Under the pieces are notes generated by a model. The model saw only the letters and a program-made list of their open reading frames with translations, searched no databases and was not told the origin of the DNA. 37,807 nucleotides of DNA, taken from contig JAHHHP010000054.1 in assembly GCA_019359275.1 (NCBI GenBank), positions 1 to 37,807 of the forward strand, written 5' to 3'. The stretch is from Myxacorys chilensis ATA2-1-KO14. GTDB lineage: Bacteria; Cyanobacteriota; Cyanobacteriia; Leptolyngbyales; Leptolyngbyaceae. Position 1 is the first letter of the stretch. Each line of letters starts with the position of its first letter. Made by a program: the position numbers and the translations under genes. This document shows positions 7,988 to 16,771 of the stretch, piece after piece.

Positions 7988-8002
7988 GTGTGGAGGTTCA
8001 CT

Positions 8003-8785
8003 ATGCAGTTATCGGGCAAAGTTGCTGTCATTACAGGCGCAGGGTCAGGCATTGGGCAAGCAACAGCGTTTTTGCTTGCCCAACAAGGCGCGATCGTGGC
8101 AGGCATCGATCGCTCCGCAGAAGAGGGAGAGGACACGGCGAGGAAGATTCAGCAGATGGGAGGGCAGGCCATGAGCGCGATCGCGGATGTCTCTCAGCCT
8201 GAGCAAGTGAAAGCGGCAATTGATGCGATCGCTCAACAATACGGTCGAATCGATATTGTATTTGCAAACGCTGGAATCAATGGGGTTTGGGCACCGATTG
8301 ATGAACTTTCTCCGGAAGATTGGAATCAAACAATTAGCATTAACCTAAATGGAACATTCTACACTGTGAAGTATGCTGTTCCCTATCTAAAACAACAAGG
8401 TGGTTCTATTATTGTGACCGCTTCGATTAACGGAACTCGCGTCTTCAGCAATACTGGAGCAACAGCTTACGCATCTACTAAAGCGGCTCAGGTTGCCTTC
8501 ACTAAAATGATTGCATTAGAATTAGCAAAACATAGAATCCGTGCCAATGTAATTTGTCCGGGTGCAATCGAAACCAATATAAAAGATAATACCGAGAGCA
8601 GACATCTCGATACGATTAAAGAACCTGTCGAATTTCCGCAAGGCGACATTCCTCTGACTGATGGGGGTCTTGGTGCTGCCGAACAAGTGGCTCAACTCGT
8701 GCTTTTTCTGGCCTCCGACACCTCTAGCCACATCACTGGAACAGAAGTCTGGATTGATGGCGGTCAATCTCTACTATTAGGCTAG
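8003..8785 (+). CDS. Short-chain dehydrogenase/reductase (SDR), second of a tandem pair
   Basis: A 260-residue classical SDR with cofactor motif TGAGSGIG (11-18), ANAG (88-91), and catalytic S141, Y156 and K160. The acidic residue at the end of beta-2 (AGIDRS) is ambiguous for NAD versus NADP preference. The C-terminus SHITGTEVWIDGGQSL is the common tail of glucose-dehydrogenase-like and FabG-like SDRs. ATG 8003 is chosen over an in-frame GTG at 7988 because TGGAGG (7991-7996) lies six bases before it. A strong hairpin in the preceding gap may set its expression relative to the first SDR. The specific substrate is unknown. Confidence 0.87.
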   Translation: MQLSGKVAVITGAGSGIGQATAFLLAQQGAIVAGIDRSAEEGEDTARKIQQMGGQAMSAIADVSQPEQVKAAIDAIAQQYGRIDIVFANAGINGVWAPIDELSPEDWNQTISINLNGTFYTVKYAVPYLKQQGGSIIVTASINGTRVFSNTGATAYASTKAAQVAFTKMIALELAKHRIRANVICPGAIETNIKDNTESRHLDTIKEPVEFPQGDIPLTDGGLGAAEQVAQLVLFLASDTSSHITGTEVWIDGGQSLLLG

Positions 8786-8845
8786 TCTTTTCTAGACCTA
8801 AATTCGTTCTCTCATTCGTTTTATACTTTTCATACTGTTGCCACT

Positions 8846-11185
8846 ATGCCTCAAGTTTTTGGAAAACTGCCCACCACTCAGCAGCCTTGGTCTAATCTTG
8901 AATCGGTTCAAACTATTGCGATCGCAGGACAAGACATTCACCTCGACTGTGGCACTCCTCAAGTAAAGCTCAGCGTTTTGGCGGCAAATCTGGTTCGAGT
9001 TCGATTAGCGCCCAAAGGTGAGTTTTTGCCGCGTCGATCGTGGGCCGTGACCAAACCAGATGAAGACTGGGAAGCCGTTTCCTTTCAAACTGAGGAAGAA
9101 GAAGGCGTACTGTCAATCCGCACCGAACAACTCCAGATCAAAGTCGAGCGCAACCCGTGTCGCATTCAGTGTTTTGACTCTAAGGGACAGCCGTTTGCTC
9201 GTGATACAGAATTGGGCATGGGCTGGCGACTGGGTCAAATTGCGGCTTGGAAACAAATTGAGCCGGACGAACATTTCTATGGATTTGGTGAGCGATCAGG
9301 ACTGCTGGATAAGCGATCGGAGATTAAAACGAACTGGACAGTAGACGCTTTAGACTACTCATCGATTAGTGATGAGATGTACCAAGCGATTCCGTTTTTC
9401 ATCACTCTACGTCCAGGTCTTGTCTACGGAATTTTTCTCAACAGCACGCACTGGAGCCGATTTGATCTTGGAGCCACGACTCCGGGCGTTCTCCAAATGC
9501 AGGCGCACGGTACTGAACTCGACTACTACATCATCCACGGTTCAACCCCGGCAGACATTCTCAACACCTACACCGAACTCACCGGACGAATGCCCTTACC
9601 ACCAAAATGGGCACTCGGCTATCATCAATGCCGTTGGAGCTATGAATCAGAAGACGTGGTGCAGCAGATTGCTCACGAGTTTCGATCGCGGCAGATTCCC
9701 TGCGATGTAATTCATCTCGATATTGACTACATGCGCGGCTACCGCGTGTTTACTTGGAGCCCAAAACGGTTTCCTGATCCGGCAAAGCTGATTGGAACTC
9801 TCAAGCAAGATGGCTTTCAAACAGTAACGATCGTCGATCCGGGTGTGAAGTATGAACCGGATGGTGAGTATGAGGTGTATCACGAGGGCTTAGAAAAAGA
9901 CTGCTTTGTTCGTAATGCAGACGGCAGTTTAGTTTACGGCTACGTGTGGCCTGATAAATCGGTGTTTCCAGATTTTCTCCGTCCAGAGGTGCGTCAGTGG
10001 TGGGGTGACTGGCAGCGCACTCTCACCGACGCAGGCGTTGCCGGAATCTGGAACGACATGAACGAGCCGACGCTAGACGAGCGCCCGTTTGGAGACAATG
10101 GCGATAAAGTTCCGTTTCCCCTCGATGCACCCCAAGGCCCGATAGACGAAGGCGGCACCCATGCCGAAACTCACAATCTCTACGGTTACAACATGGCGCG
10201 ATCGGCGGCGGAAGGACTAGAACGCCTCAGACCGAATCAGCGATCGTTTGTCTTAACGCGCTCTGGTTTCGCCGGAATTCAGCGCTGGTCGTCGGTATGG
10301 ATGGGTGACAACCAATCGCTGTGGGAGCACCTGGAAATGTCGATTCCGATGTTGTGCAACATGGGACTGTCGGGCGTCGGATTTGTTGGCGCAGACATTG
10401 GTGGATTTGCAGGCAATGCTACGGCAGAGCTATTCGCCCGATGGATGCAAGTCGGACTGCTCTATCCATTTATGCGGGGGCATTCGGCACTCCTGAGCGC
10501 CCAGCACGAACCCTGGGTGTTTGGGGAAGGCACGGAACAAATTTGCCGCGAATACATTGAGCTACGCTATAAGCTGCTGCCCTATCTCTACTCGTTTTTC
10601 TGGCAAGCTAGCACCACAGGCGCACCAATTTTACGCCCCTTGCTCTATGACTATCCCAACGATCCTAAAACCTATGAACTCCACGATCAGGTCTTGCTAG
10701 GCTCAGATATCATGGCGGCTCCGGTGTACCGTCCAGGTGTAGAATACCGAGCCGTTTATCTGCCAGAAGGCACCTGGTATGACTGGTGGACAGGAGAGCG
10801 CTACAACGGCAATTCACACATTCTCGCTCACGCACCGTTAGAACGAATGCCAATGTATGTACGATCAGGTGCGATCGTACCAATGCAGCCTGTGATGCAA
10901 TACGTTGACCAACATCCTGTTGATCAATTGAGAGTACGAATTTGGCAAGGTAACGGAGCATTTACGCTCTATGAAGACGATGGCACGTCCTATGAGTATC
11001 AAACGGGTGCATGGGCGACGACAACCTATCGCATTCAACAGCAAAATGACACAACTCTGGTTGAGGTTCAGGCACGTCACGGAAATTGGCAGCCATGCGC
11101 TCGTACCATCATCATCGAACTTGTGGGAGTAGGTGAACAGACCTTCACAGACGATGGAGAAGCACACCAACTCCGCTTTTCATGA
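8846..11185 (+). CDS. Glycoside hydrolase family 31 alpha-glucosidase
   Basis: A 779-residue GH31 enzyme, probably a cytoplasmic alpha-glucosidase because no signal peptide is seen. It has an N-terminal galactose-mutarotase-like beta-sandwich (about 20-235, with HFYGFGERSG). The (beta/alpha)8 barrel then carries the nucleophile Asp in GIWNDMNEP (about 402) and the acid/base Asp in WMGDNQSLWEHL (about 486). GHQCRWSYES-like text (here YHQCRWSYESED) and HLDIDYM form other subsite motifs. A C-terminal beta domain includes VRSGAIVPMQP and LYEDDGTSYEY. Family members release alpha-linked glucose from maltose-type sugars, sucrose or glycan ends; alpha-xylosidase activity is less likely but not excluded. 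ATG 8846 begins 60 bp after the second SDR. Confidence 0.93.
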   Translation: MPQVFGKLPTTQQPWSNLESVQTIAIAGQDIHLDCGTPQVKLSVLAANLVRVRLAPKGEFLPRRSWAVTKPDEDWEAVSFQTEEEEGVLSIRTEQLQIKVERNPCRIQCFDSKGQPFARDTELGMGWRLGQIAAWKQIEPDEHFYGFGERSGLLDKRSEIKTNWTVDALDYSSISDEMYQAIPFFITLRPGLVYGIFLNSTHWSRFDLGATTPGVLQMQAHGTELDYYIIHGSTPADILNTYTELTGRMPLPPKWALGYHQCRWSYESEDVVQQIAHEFRSRQIPCDVIHLDIDYMRGYRVFTWSPKRFPDPAKLIGTLKQDGFQTVTIVDPGVKYEPDGEYEVYHEGLEKDCFVRNADGSLVYGYVWPDKSVFPDFLRPEVRQWWGDWQRTLTDAGVAGIWNDMNEPTLDERPFGDNGDKVPFPLDAPQGPIDEGGTHAETHNLYGYNMARSAAEGLERLRPNQRSFVLTRSGFAGIQRWSSVWMGDNQSLWEHLEMSIPMLCNMGLSGVGFVGADIGGFAGNATAELFARWMQVGLLYPFMRGHSALLSAQHEPWVFGEGTEQICREYIELRYKLLPYLYSFFWQASTTGAPILRPLLYDYPNDPKTYELHDQVLLGSDIMAAPVYRPGVEYRAVYLPEGTWYDWWTGERYNGNSHILAHAPLERMPMYVRSGAIVPMQPVMQYVDQHPVDQLRVRIWQGNGAFTLYEDDGTSYEYQTGAWATTTYRIQQQNDTTLVEVQARHGNWQPCARTIIIELVGVGEQTFTDDGEAHQLRFS

Positions 11186-11444
11186 AAACTCTCTTACCTG
11201 AGCCAACTGCTAAATCGCACTCAGACGTGATATAAAGGTCAAGGATTTGTTACATAGACTCATGTGACAGAATCACTGAGCTTTTTGCCGATCGGTGCGG
11301 CTTTTTTGAGGTGCGCGATCGCTAAACCAGCTCAACGATGGCTTGGCAATTTTTAGCACGCCGTTCAACTGGGTTGAACATTCTGCTAGTTGCCCAGAGA
11401 GGCTTTCGCGTGCATTTTTCATTTACTTGAAGAGAAAAATATTC

Positions 11445-12494
11445 ATGACGGCATCCCTCACGCCCGAAAATTTAGCCCTTCCTTCACCTAGTGACCTTCA
11501 AATCAAAGACATTTTGGCAACCCTGCCCCGCGAGTGCTTTCAGAAAGACAGGCGAAAAGCTTGGTCGATGGTGATTGCAAGCATCGCGATGGTAGGTTTG
11601 GGCTATTGGGCGATCGCGGCCTCCCCGTGGTTTTTACTACCGATCGCTTGGATTTTTACCGGGACTGCCCTGACCGGCTTTTTCGTTATCGGTCACGACT
11701 GCGGACACCGCTCGTTTGCCAAGCGCAGATGGGTGAATGATTGGGTTGGTCATCTGTTCATGGCTCCCTTGATCTACCCGTTTCACTGCTGGCGGTTGCT
11801 GCACGACAAGCACCACAATCACACCAACAAAATGGATGTCGATAATGCTTGGCAGCCCTTTCGCACCGAGTTTTATGAAAGCATGAATGCGGGTCAGCAG
11901 GTGGGATATCGCCTTATGCGCGGTTACTTCTGGTGGATCGGCTCAATTCTGCATTGGGCGCTGATTCACTTCAAGCTAGAGAACTACAACCCTAGAGATC
12001 ACCAAAAAGTGAAAGTGTCGATCGGGGTGGTTGTAGCATTTGCTGCGATCACATTTCCAACGTTGATTCTCACTACTGGAGTGTGGGGCTTTGTGAAATT
12101 CTGGCTCATGCCGTGGCTGGTGTATCACTTCTGGATGAGTACCTTTACGATCGTGCATCACACGTTACCCGACATCCAATTCCGCGAACCGGAGGACTGG
12201 AATGCGGCAGAGGCTCAGCTATTTGGAACGGTACACTGTGAGTATCCGGGCTGGGTCGAGTTTCTCTGCCATCACATCAATGTCCATATTCCGCACCATC
12301 TCTCAACGGCAATCCCCTCATACAATCTGCGTTTGGCGCACGAAAGCTTGCAAAAGACGTGGGGGAGCCAGCTACAAGAGCATCGCTTCTCCTGGAAGTT
12401 AATGCGACAGATTGCTGAGCTTTGCCACTTGTATCACCCAGACTATGCTTATCAATCGTTCAAAGATTACGATCAAAGCAAAGTGATGCGTTAA
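11445..12494 (+). CDS. desA: Acyl-lipid Delta12 (omega-6) fatty acid desaturase, DesA
   Basis: A 349-residue membrane desaturase that introduces the Delta12 double bond into C18 acyl chains of membrane lipids, with ferredoxin as donor. The three di-iron histidine boxes are HDCGH (about 84), HDKHHNH (about 119) and HIPHH (about 281). Hydrophobic segments flank them (for example 42-85 and 200-235). Length and the MTASLTPENLALPSPSDLQ-type start match cyanobacterial DesA. ATG 11445 is chosen; an in-frame ATG at 11343 would add 34 residues lacking family similarity. In cyanobacteria desA is usually cold-inducible, but no specific cold element is evident here. A strong intrinsic terminator follows. 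Confidence 0.92.
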   Translation: MTASLTPENLALPSPSDLQIKDILATLPRECFQKDRRKAWSMVIASIAMVGLGYWAIAASPWFLLPIAWIFTGTALTGFFVIGHDCGHRSFAKRRWVNDWVGHLFMAPLIYPFHCWRLLHDKHHNHTNKMDVDNAWQPFRTEFYESMNAGQQVGYRLMRGYFWWIGSILHWALIHFKLENYNPRDHQKVKVSIGVVVAFAAITFPTLILTTGVWGFVKFWLMPWLVYHFWMSTFTIVHHTLPDIQFREPEDWNAAEAQLFGTVHCEYPGWVEFLCHHINVHIPHHLSTAIPSYNLRLAHESLQKTWGSQLQEHRFSWKLMRQIAELCHLYHPDYAYQSFKDYDQSKVMR

Positions 12495-12515
12495 TCGTTC
12501 GACTAAATAGTTTCT

Positions 12516-12575
12516 AAGCAAGGAATAAGGTTTCGTTTCCAAGGGGGAAGAACACTTAAAATTCCTTGCTTTTTT
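12516..12575 (+). terminator. Intrinsic terminator of desA
   Basis: AAGCAAGGAAT (12516-12526) pairs perfectly with ATTCCTTGCTT (12561-12571), and a T-run follows to 12575. The 34-nt loop can fold further. It lies just after the desA stop; the opposite strand has the stem but no T-run, so it serves mainly the + strand. Confidence 0.82.
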
Positions 12576-12608
12576 GTTGAGCAATGATCGTCCAATGATA
12601 AAAACCAC

Positions 12609-13208
12609 TTACTTGGGAAGTTGGGGAGGCGGTAAAGGCGTCTGCGATCGCAGCGTCTCCGTTGATTGGGCAGGGGTTACCACTGGTAGAGGAGGTGCTG
12701 ATTGTCTAGCCGTAGGTTTGGGTGGAGCTACGTTCGGAACAGGGAGAGGCACTGGAGGACTAGCCGCCGGACTTGACATCCCTCCGCCCACTGTTCCACC
12801 CATTGTGCCGAGATTGAGCGTGCCGAAATCAAGCAGTAGCTTTGCCGATTTGTAGTAAGTGGCCCATCGACGCGAATCAGGCTGAGTGCGCCACTGCTCG
12901 CGACTGACGTTGATCGATAGAATTGGGGCTTCTGAGCCACTGACTCGACCTGTGACAATCACTGAGGTGTTGCTCGTCAAAATGTCCTTATCGAAACTTC
13001 GTTGCACGGCAGCGCGTGCCGCTAGTTCTGCCCGTCGCGCCAAAGAATCAAAGCTCTCGCTAGGCAAGCGATCGAGCGCCAGATCAACCCGTGCTACAGA
13101 GGCTTGAGCCGCTCTTGGCGAAACGATTGTAGTATCGATTCCCCACAGTAGCCCAGACAGACCGAACGCTAGCGTAACCCTGAACGCAAATTTTGAGTGT
13201 GAAGCCAT
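12609..13208 (-). CDS. Exported protein of unknown function with proline-rich tail
   Basis: A protein of about 199 residues. An N-terminal signal peptide has its hydrophobic stretch at about 9-24 and a likely AAQA cleavage near residue 36. A small alpha/beta region follows (about 37-130, with AARAAVQRSF and NTSVIVTGRVSG). The last 70 residues are rich in Pro, Ala and Gly. This architecture is typical of cyanobacterial periplasmic proteins with no assigned function. ATG 13208 is preferred over GTG 13223, which adds MTSKF. It is divergent from the caspase-fold gene, and the gap holds an inverted repeat. I do not recognise the family. Confidence 0.7.
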   Translation of the reverse strand: MASHSKFAFRVTLAFGLSGLLWGIDTTIVSPRAAQASVARVDLALDRLPSESFDSLARRAELAARAAVQRSFDKDILTSNTSVIVTGRVSGSEAPILSINVSREQWRTQPDSRRWATYYKSAKLLLDFGTLNLGTMGGTVGGGMSSPAASPPVPLPVPNVAPPKPTARQSAPPLPVVTPAQSTETLRSQTPLPPPQLPK

Positions 13209-13228
13209 GAATTTAGAAGTCACAAAAG

Positions 13229-13278
13229 CATCAAACTCAGAATGGACAGCAAATCGTCTGATTGATCAGAGTTTGATG
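13229..13278. repeat. Inverted repeat in the divergent promoter of the exported-protein and caspase-fold genes
   Basis: CATCAAACTC (13229-13238) and GAGTTTGATG (13269-13278) are perfect reverse complements with a 30-bp centre that includes TGATTGATCA. It lies 20 bp upstream of one start and 90 bp upstream of the other. It is a candidate shared operator; a chance 10-bp dyad is possible. Confidence 0.5.
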
Positions 13279-13367
13279 TTTCAAAAAAGCCTTTTTTTTC
13301 TATCATGTGTTTGTTTGCACGTTATTTTTGAAGCGTGGATCACAAATGTACTTCCGAGGTGTCTGCG

Positions 13368-14903
13368 ATGGCGAACTATTGGGCAATTACAGTAGGTATT
13401 AATCACTATCGTTCTCTTCAGCCGCTTAATTTTGCCCAACAAGATGCACAGTCCCTCTGTGAAGCCTTGGTTAGTGAAGCTGGTTTTTTACCCGACCACT
13501 GCATTCTCATGACTGACACTTCTCCAGAAGTGGTAGGTCGCTCGACGTATCCCAGCCGAGATAACTTGCAGCACTGGATTAGCTTCTTTAAGCAAGAATT
13601 GGCACGTCCCGAAGATTGGGTATGGGTGTTTTTCAGTGGCTATGGCGTCTGCCTCGACGGACAAGACTATTTATTAGGCATTGAAGGCAATCCCGCCGAC
13701 GTAGCTTCAACAGGCGTCACAATGCGATCGCTGTTTGAGCAACTCAGCACTCTGCCCACTGAGCGCTTACTGCTGCTGCTCGACATCAACCATAGTCAAG
13801 GCATCTTAGCCGGAGAGAACCTTGGCGCTCAAACTGCGGCATTAGCTAAAGAATTCAGCGTTCCCACACTACTGTCGTGTCGCCCGGACGAGTTTTCACA
13901 CGAAGTCATGGCGCTCAATCAGGGATTATTTACAACCGCACTGGTAGAAGGACTGCGATCGCATCAATGCTCGACGCTTTCTGGGCTAGAAGAGTTTATG
14001 ACTGCCCGCCTTCCTGAACTCTGCAATCACCACGATCGCCCGGTGCAGCATCCGGTTCTCGTGGTCTCGAATCCAGAACAGGTCTATCAGGTCATCACTC
14101 CGGTCAATTGGGCAGAAACCGAGCCGTGGAAACCAGCCATTCCCAACCCGTTTACGGTTGAAGACGACTTTTTTGACACCTCCATCATGGATACCGCTCC
14201 TGTCGCTATAGAAGCACCTCCTGCGTCTTATATTCAGGATACGCCGAACGCCATCGAACTAGATTCCCCACCCGATCCAGTCTATCTGCCTCCAAAACCC
14301 GTTTCTCCCCCAAGGTTAGATCCTAAGCCCGCAGAGATGGCAGCCAGCAATGCCCCGGACGAATCGCTGTGGGAGAAAGTTTTATTTGGAGGTAGCGCCC
14401 TGCTGCTAGTCTTGTTGCTCGGCGTGCTGTGGCGACAGCGAGATAATTTCTTTGGGCAACAAACTGCAATCCCGCCCGCTGTCAATACTTCCAATGGCGC
14501 TCAATCTGCTTCAGCCCCGGTTGGTGGCGTTTCGTCTAAAGGTTCAAAACCTGCTGCGCAACAGAACTCATCTAGCGCAACTCCAAAAGCAGTTGCTCCA
14601 CCAGCAAACACTAGTCAGCAGGTCTTAGAGAATGCGCGATCGCTGATCAAGCCAGTCAACGCCTCCGACGCGAACAAAGCGATCTTACTGGCGCTTAAAA
14701 TTCCTTCATCTGATCCTCTTTATAATCAAGCTCAGCAAGATATTGAGCGCTGGAGCGGCGATATTTTGGAGATATCACAGAAACGCGCTCAGCAGAAGAA
14801 CTACAAGCAAGCGATCGCTGCCGCGCAACTGGTTCCAAGGGAGAGTCCTCAGATTTACGCTGAAGCCCAAAAATTGATCAAACAGTTGCAGAAGGCACGC
14901 TGA
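13368..14903 (+). CDS. Membrane-anchored pseudo-orthocaspase (caspase-fold protein lacking the His-Cys dyad)
   Basis: A 511-residue protein with an N-terminal peptidase C14 (caspase p20-like) domain at about 1-235, an acidic Pro-rich linker, a transmembrane helix (FGGSALLLVLLLGVLW, about 341-360) and a C-terminal low-complexity then helical segment. The fold is clear from ANYWAITVGINHYRSLQPL, WVWVFFSGYG and LLLLLDINHSQG. In active orthocaspases the second motif ends SGHG and the third contains DxC. Here the catalytic His is Y92 and the Cys position is N141, so protease activity is not expected. Pseudo-orthocaspases with Tyr in place of His are known in cyanobacteria. The role is probably scaffolding or signalling (inference). 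ATG 13368 is preferred over an in-frame GTG at 13335. Confidence 0.85.
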   Translation: MANYWAITVGINHYRSLQPLNFAQQDAQSLCEALVSEAGFLPDHCILMTDTSPEVVGRSTYPSRDNLQHWISFFKQELARPEDWVWVFFSGYGVCLDGQDYLLGIEGNPADVASTGVTMRSLFEQLSTLPTERLLLLLDINHSQGILAGENLGAQTAALAKEFSVPTLLSCRPDEFSHEVMALNQGLFTTALVEGLRSHQCSTLSGLEEFMTARLPELCNHHDRPVQHPVLVVSNPEQVYQVITPVNWAETEPWKPAIPNPFTVEDDFFDTSIMDTAPVAIEAPPASYIQDTPNAIELDSPPDPVYLPPKPVSPPRLDPKPAEMAASNAPDESLWEKVLFGGSALLLVLLLGVLWRQRDNFFGQQTAIPPAVNTSNGAQSASAPVGGVSSKGSKPAAQQNSSSATPKAVAPPANTSQQVLENARSLIKPVNASDANKAILLALKIPSSDPLYNQAQQDIERWSGDILEISQKRAQQKNYKQAIAAAQLVPRESPQIYAEAQKLIKQLQKAR

Positions 14904-15257
14904 CGTCTGACTTTAAGTGACGCAAAGCAGGAGCAGCTAGACTGAAAGCACTGTCAGATCGATGCTACGGATCAAGCAGAACTGGGCATCGAATTAGCAT
15001 CCCAATTTTGGGAGCGCTACCCCTATGCGATCAAGACTACAAAAGCATTGATCGAGCTTGGGTTTCGCGAGTTGGGGTTAATCGAGATTCGTGGCATTTC
15101 TGTCAGTGCAAATTCGCGCGTCGCCCGATTAGCACAGCGATATGGATTGTCGTCATTGGCACACCTCCTAGCTCAGACTGGATGCGATCGCGAGGATGAA
15201 ACCAAGTTGAATGGCAGCTATCCGGAAGTTGTAGGAGGGGCTGCTAGTTGCCGCTAA
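14904..15257 (+). pseudogene. Start-less ORF, probable remnant of a small gene
   Basis: Directly after the caspase-fold stop, the same frame reads LTLSDAKQEQLD, a TGA at 14943, then an uninterrupted 104 codons to TAA at 15255. This second part contains ELGIELASQFWERYPYAIK, GFRELGLIEIRGISV and RYGLSSLAHLLAQTG. Codon use looks normal, but there is no ATG or GTG at the head; the only in-frame start is TTG 15048, which would discard the best-looking part. The likeliest reading is a small helical protein gene whose 5' end was broken by a nonsense change. I do not recognise the family. The remaining 125 bp up to the TPR gene hold only its promoter and a doubtful 46-codon minus-strand frame (15244-15384). 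Confidence 0.45.
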
Positions 15258-15382
15258 TCTGGGTTGAACTAAATTCAACATTTTCATTCTGATCCGCGCT
15301 CAAACAAGCTAAGCGATGTTCTGCTGTTATGATTGGCTGCGTATCCTGTAAACGTTGCGCTTTCGCAAATAGTGTGTAAGCC

Positions 15383-16282
15383 ATGATGTCTGCCAAGCCA
15401 TTTTTGAAACCTCTAAGCTTGCTCATAGTGAGCGGGCTGCTTTCCCTCAGTCCTCTCGTGTTGCCCCCTCAATTGCCTTTTGTACTGGCTCAAGCGCCAG
15501 GAAAATCGGCTGAAGCGATTGTCAATCAGGGCTTGCAGTTTGTGCAACAAAGACGATTGAATGAGGCGATCACATCGTTTCGCGAAGCCGCTCGCCTCAA
15601 TCCAAGATTAACCGCCGCTCACTACAACTTAGGACTCGCGCTTCGGCAACAAGGACAACTCCAAGGCGCTGCCGATGCGTTTTATCTCGCGACACAATCG
15701 AGTCCCAATTTTGCCTTGGCCTATGCCAACTTGGGAGCCGCGCTGCTAGAAGGCAGTAATTTACCGCAGGCAAAAGAGTATTTACAGCGATCGCTCGACC
15801 TTGACCCAAAATTAGGATTGTCTCACTACAATCTTGGACTGCTTTTGGCGCAATCCGGCAACCAGCAGGGCGCGATCAAGGCGTTTCAGCAAGCGGCAAA
15901 ACTAAGCGAGAATGCCTCAGAACCGCTCTACCATTTGGGATTGGTCTATCAGCGTCAAGGCAAGTCAGCCGATGCGATCGCGGCATTCAAACAAGCAATT
16001 GGGCGCAATCCAAATTATGCGGTCGCCCATTATAGTTTGGGAACAATTCTCTATACCCAAAACGATTTAGAGGGCGCACTATCTGCCTTCCGGCAAGCCA
16101 CTAAAGCAAATCCAAAATTTGCTAATGCCTACTATGCAGCGGGTCTAGCGTTTGTGCGAAAAGGCAATTTGCAAGAAGCCAAACGAATTCTTGCCTATGC
16201 CAAAGACCTTTATTCTGCTCAAGGCAATTCGCCGTGGGCAACGAAAACGCAACAGCAGCTTCAACGGTTGAGCAATCGGTAA
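15383..16282 (+). CDS. Exported tetratricopeptide-repeat (TPR) protein
   Basis: A 299-residue protein. A signal peptide or N-terminal anchor (hydrophobic about 10-32, likely cleavage after FVLAQA near 37) precedes six to seven consecutive TPR units (about 43-285). Repeating signatures are AHYNLGLALRQQGQ, AYANLGAALLEGSN, SHYNLGLLLAQSGN, PLYHLGLVYQRQGK and AHYSLGTILYTQND, spaced by 34 residues. TPR superhelices bind other proteins, and in cyanobacteria such exported ones are often linked to envelope or thylakoid assembly; no specific partner is indicated. ATG 15383 is followed immediately by a second ATG at 15386. The gene is convergent with a small membrane-protein gene 36 bp away. Confidence 0.87.
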   Translation: MMSAKPFLKPLSLLIVSGLLSLSPLVLPPQLPFVLAQAPGKSAEAIVNQGLQFVQQRRLNEAITSFREAARLNPRLTAAHYNLGLALRQQGQLQGAADAFYLATQSSPNFALAYANLGAALLEGSNLPQAKEYLQRSLDLDPKLGLSHYNLGLLLAQSGNQQGAIKAFQQAAKLSENASEPLYHLGLVYQRQGKSADAIAAFKQAIGRNPNYAVAHYSLGTILYTQNDLEGALSAFRQATKANPKFANAYYAAGLAFVRKGNLQEAKRILAYAKDLYSAQGNSPWATKTQQQLQRLSNR

Positions 16283-16318
16283 GGGAAATTGGAACCGATG
16301 CCAACTTCCCCAGAAATG

Positions 16319-16693
16319 TTAGCGGAAAGAATCTAAATCTAGGGCGGCAGATCCGCCTTCTTCGATTTGAGCTAAGATCTTGCCCAGTTGCGACCACACC
16401 AGCCAACTGGTAAAAATCGTCATCGGAACCGCGATCGCATAGGCAAGTTTCGTCGGAAATCCAAAAATCTCAACACCCGCCGCTAGAAAGAAGCACGCGC
16501 CGCCTGCCATGCCTAAGAACGGCAGGAAAAGATTGAATCCACGCATATTCGCGAGGCTACGAGTCGAGCGATTTTGAGACCAGTCTCGAACCGATTGGGT
16601 CAGCACTGCCTGAAACGCTAATCCCGACGCAAGACTAGCAAGTAGACCTGCACACAACAGAAGATAGGGAGGCTGAGGAAAAAAGTAATTCAC
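16319..16693 (-). CDS. Small membrane protein of unknown function
   Basis: A 124-residue protein with three predicted membrane helices (about 8-30, 53-73 and 80-103). A charged loop lies between the first two (QSVRDWSQNRSTRSLANMRG), and the tail is acidic (EEGGSAALDLDSF). There is no catalytic motif. It looks like a conserved cyanobacterial hypothetical, but I cannot name a family. It lies 78 bp downstream of the ABC1-kinase gene on the same strand, so cotranscription is possible. Confidence 0.65.
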   Translation of the reverse strand: MNYFFPQPPYLLLCAGLLASLASGLAFQAVLTQSVRDWSQNRSTRSLANMRGFNLFLPFLGMAGGACFFLAAGVEIFGFPTKLAYAIAVPMTIFTSWLVWSQLGKILAQIEEGGSAALDLDSFR

Positions 16694-16771
16694 TGTTTGT
16701 TGGGGAGGGTTATAGGTCAGATCAGGACGTTACCTTTCGTCATATGTAATCCTATAACGATTGTCCTCAGG

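Noticed and set aside
11287..11307. GCCG...CGGC followed by six T, possible terminator after the GH31 gene
   Set aside because: The stem is only 4 bp with a 7-nt loop, too weak to call.
11343..11444. 34-residue N-terminal extension of DesA
   Set aside because: The extension has no desaturase similarity; ATG 11445 gives the usual family start and length.
15244..15384. 46-codon minus-strand ORF with normal-looking codons
   Set aside because: No ribosome site or family resemblance, and its start overlaps that of the TPR gene. Worth a homology search but not called.
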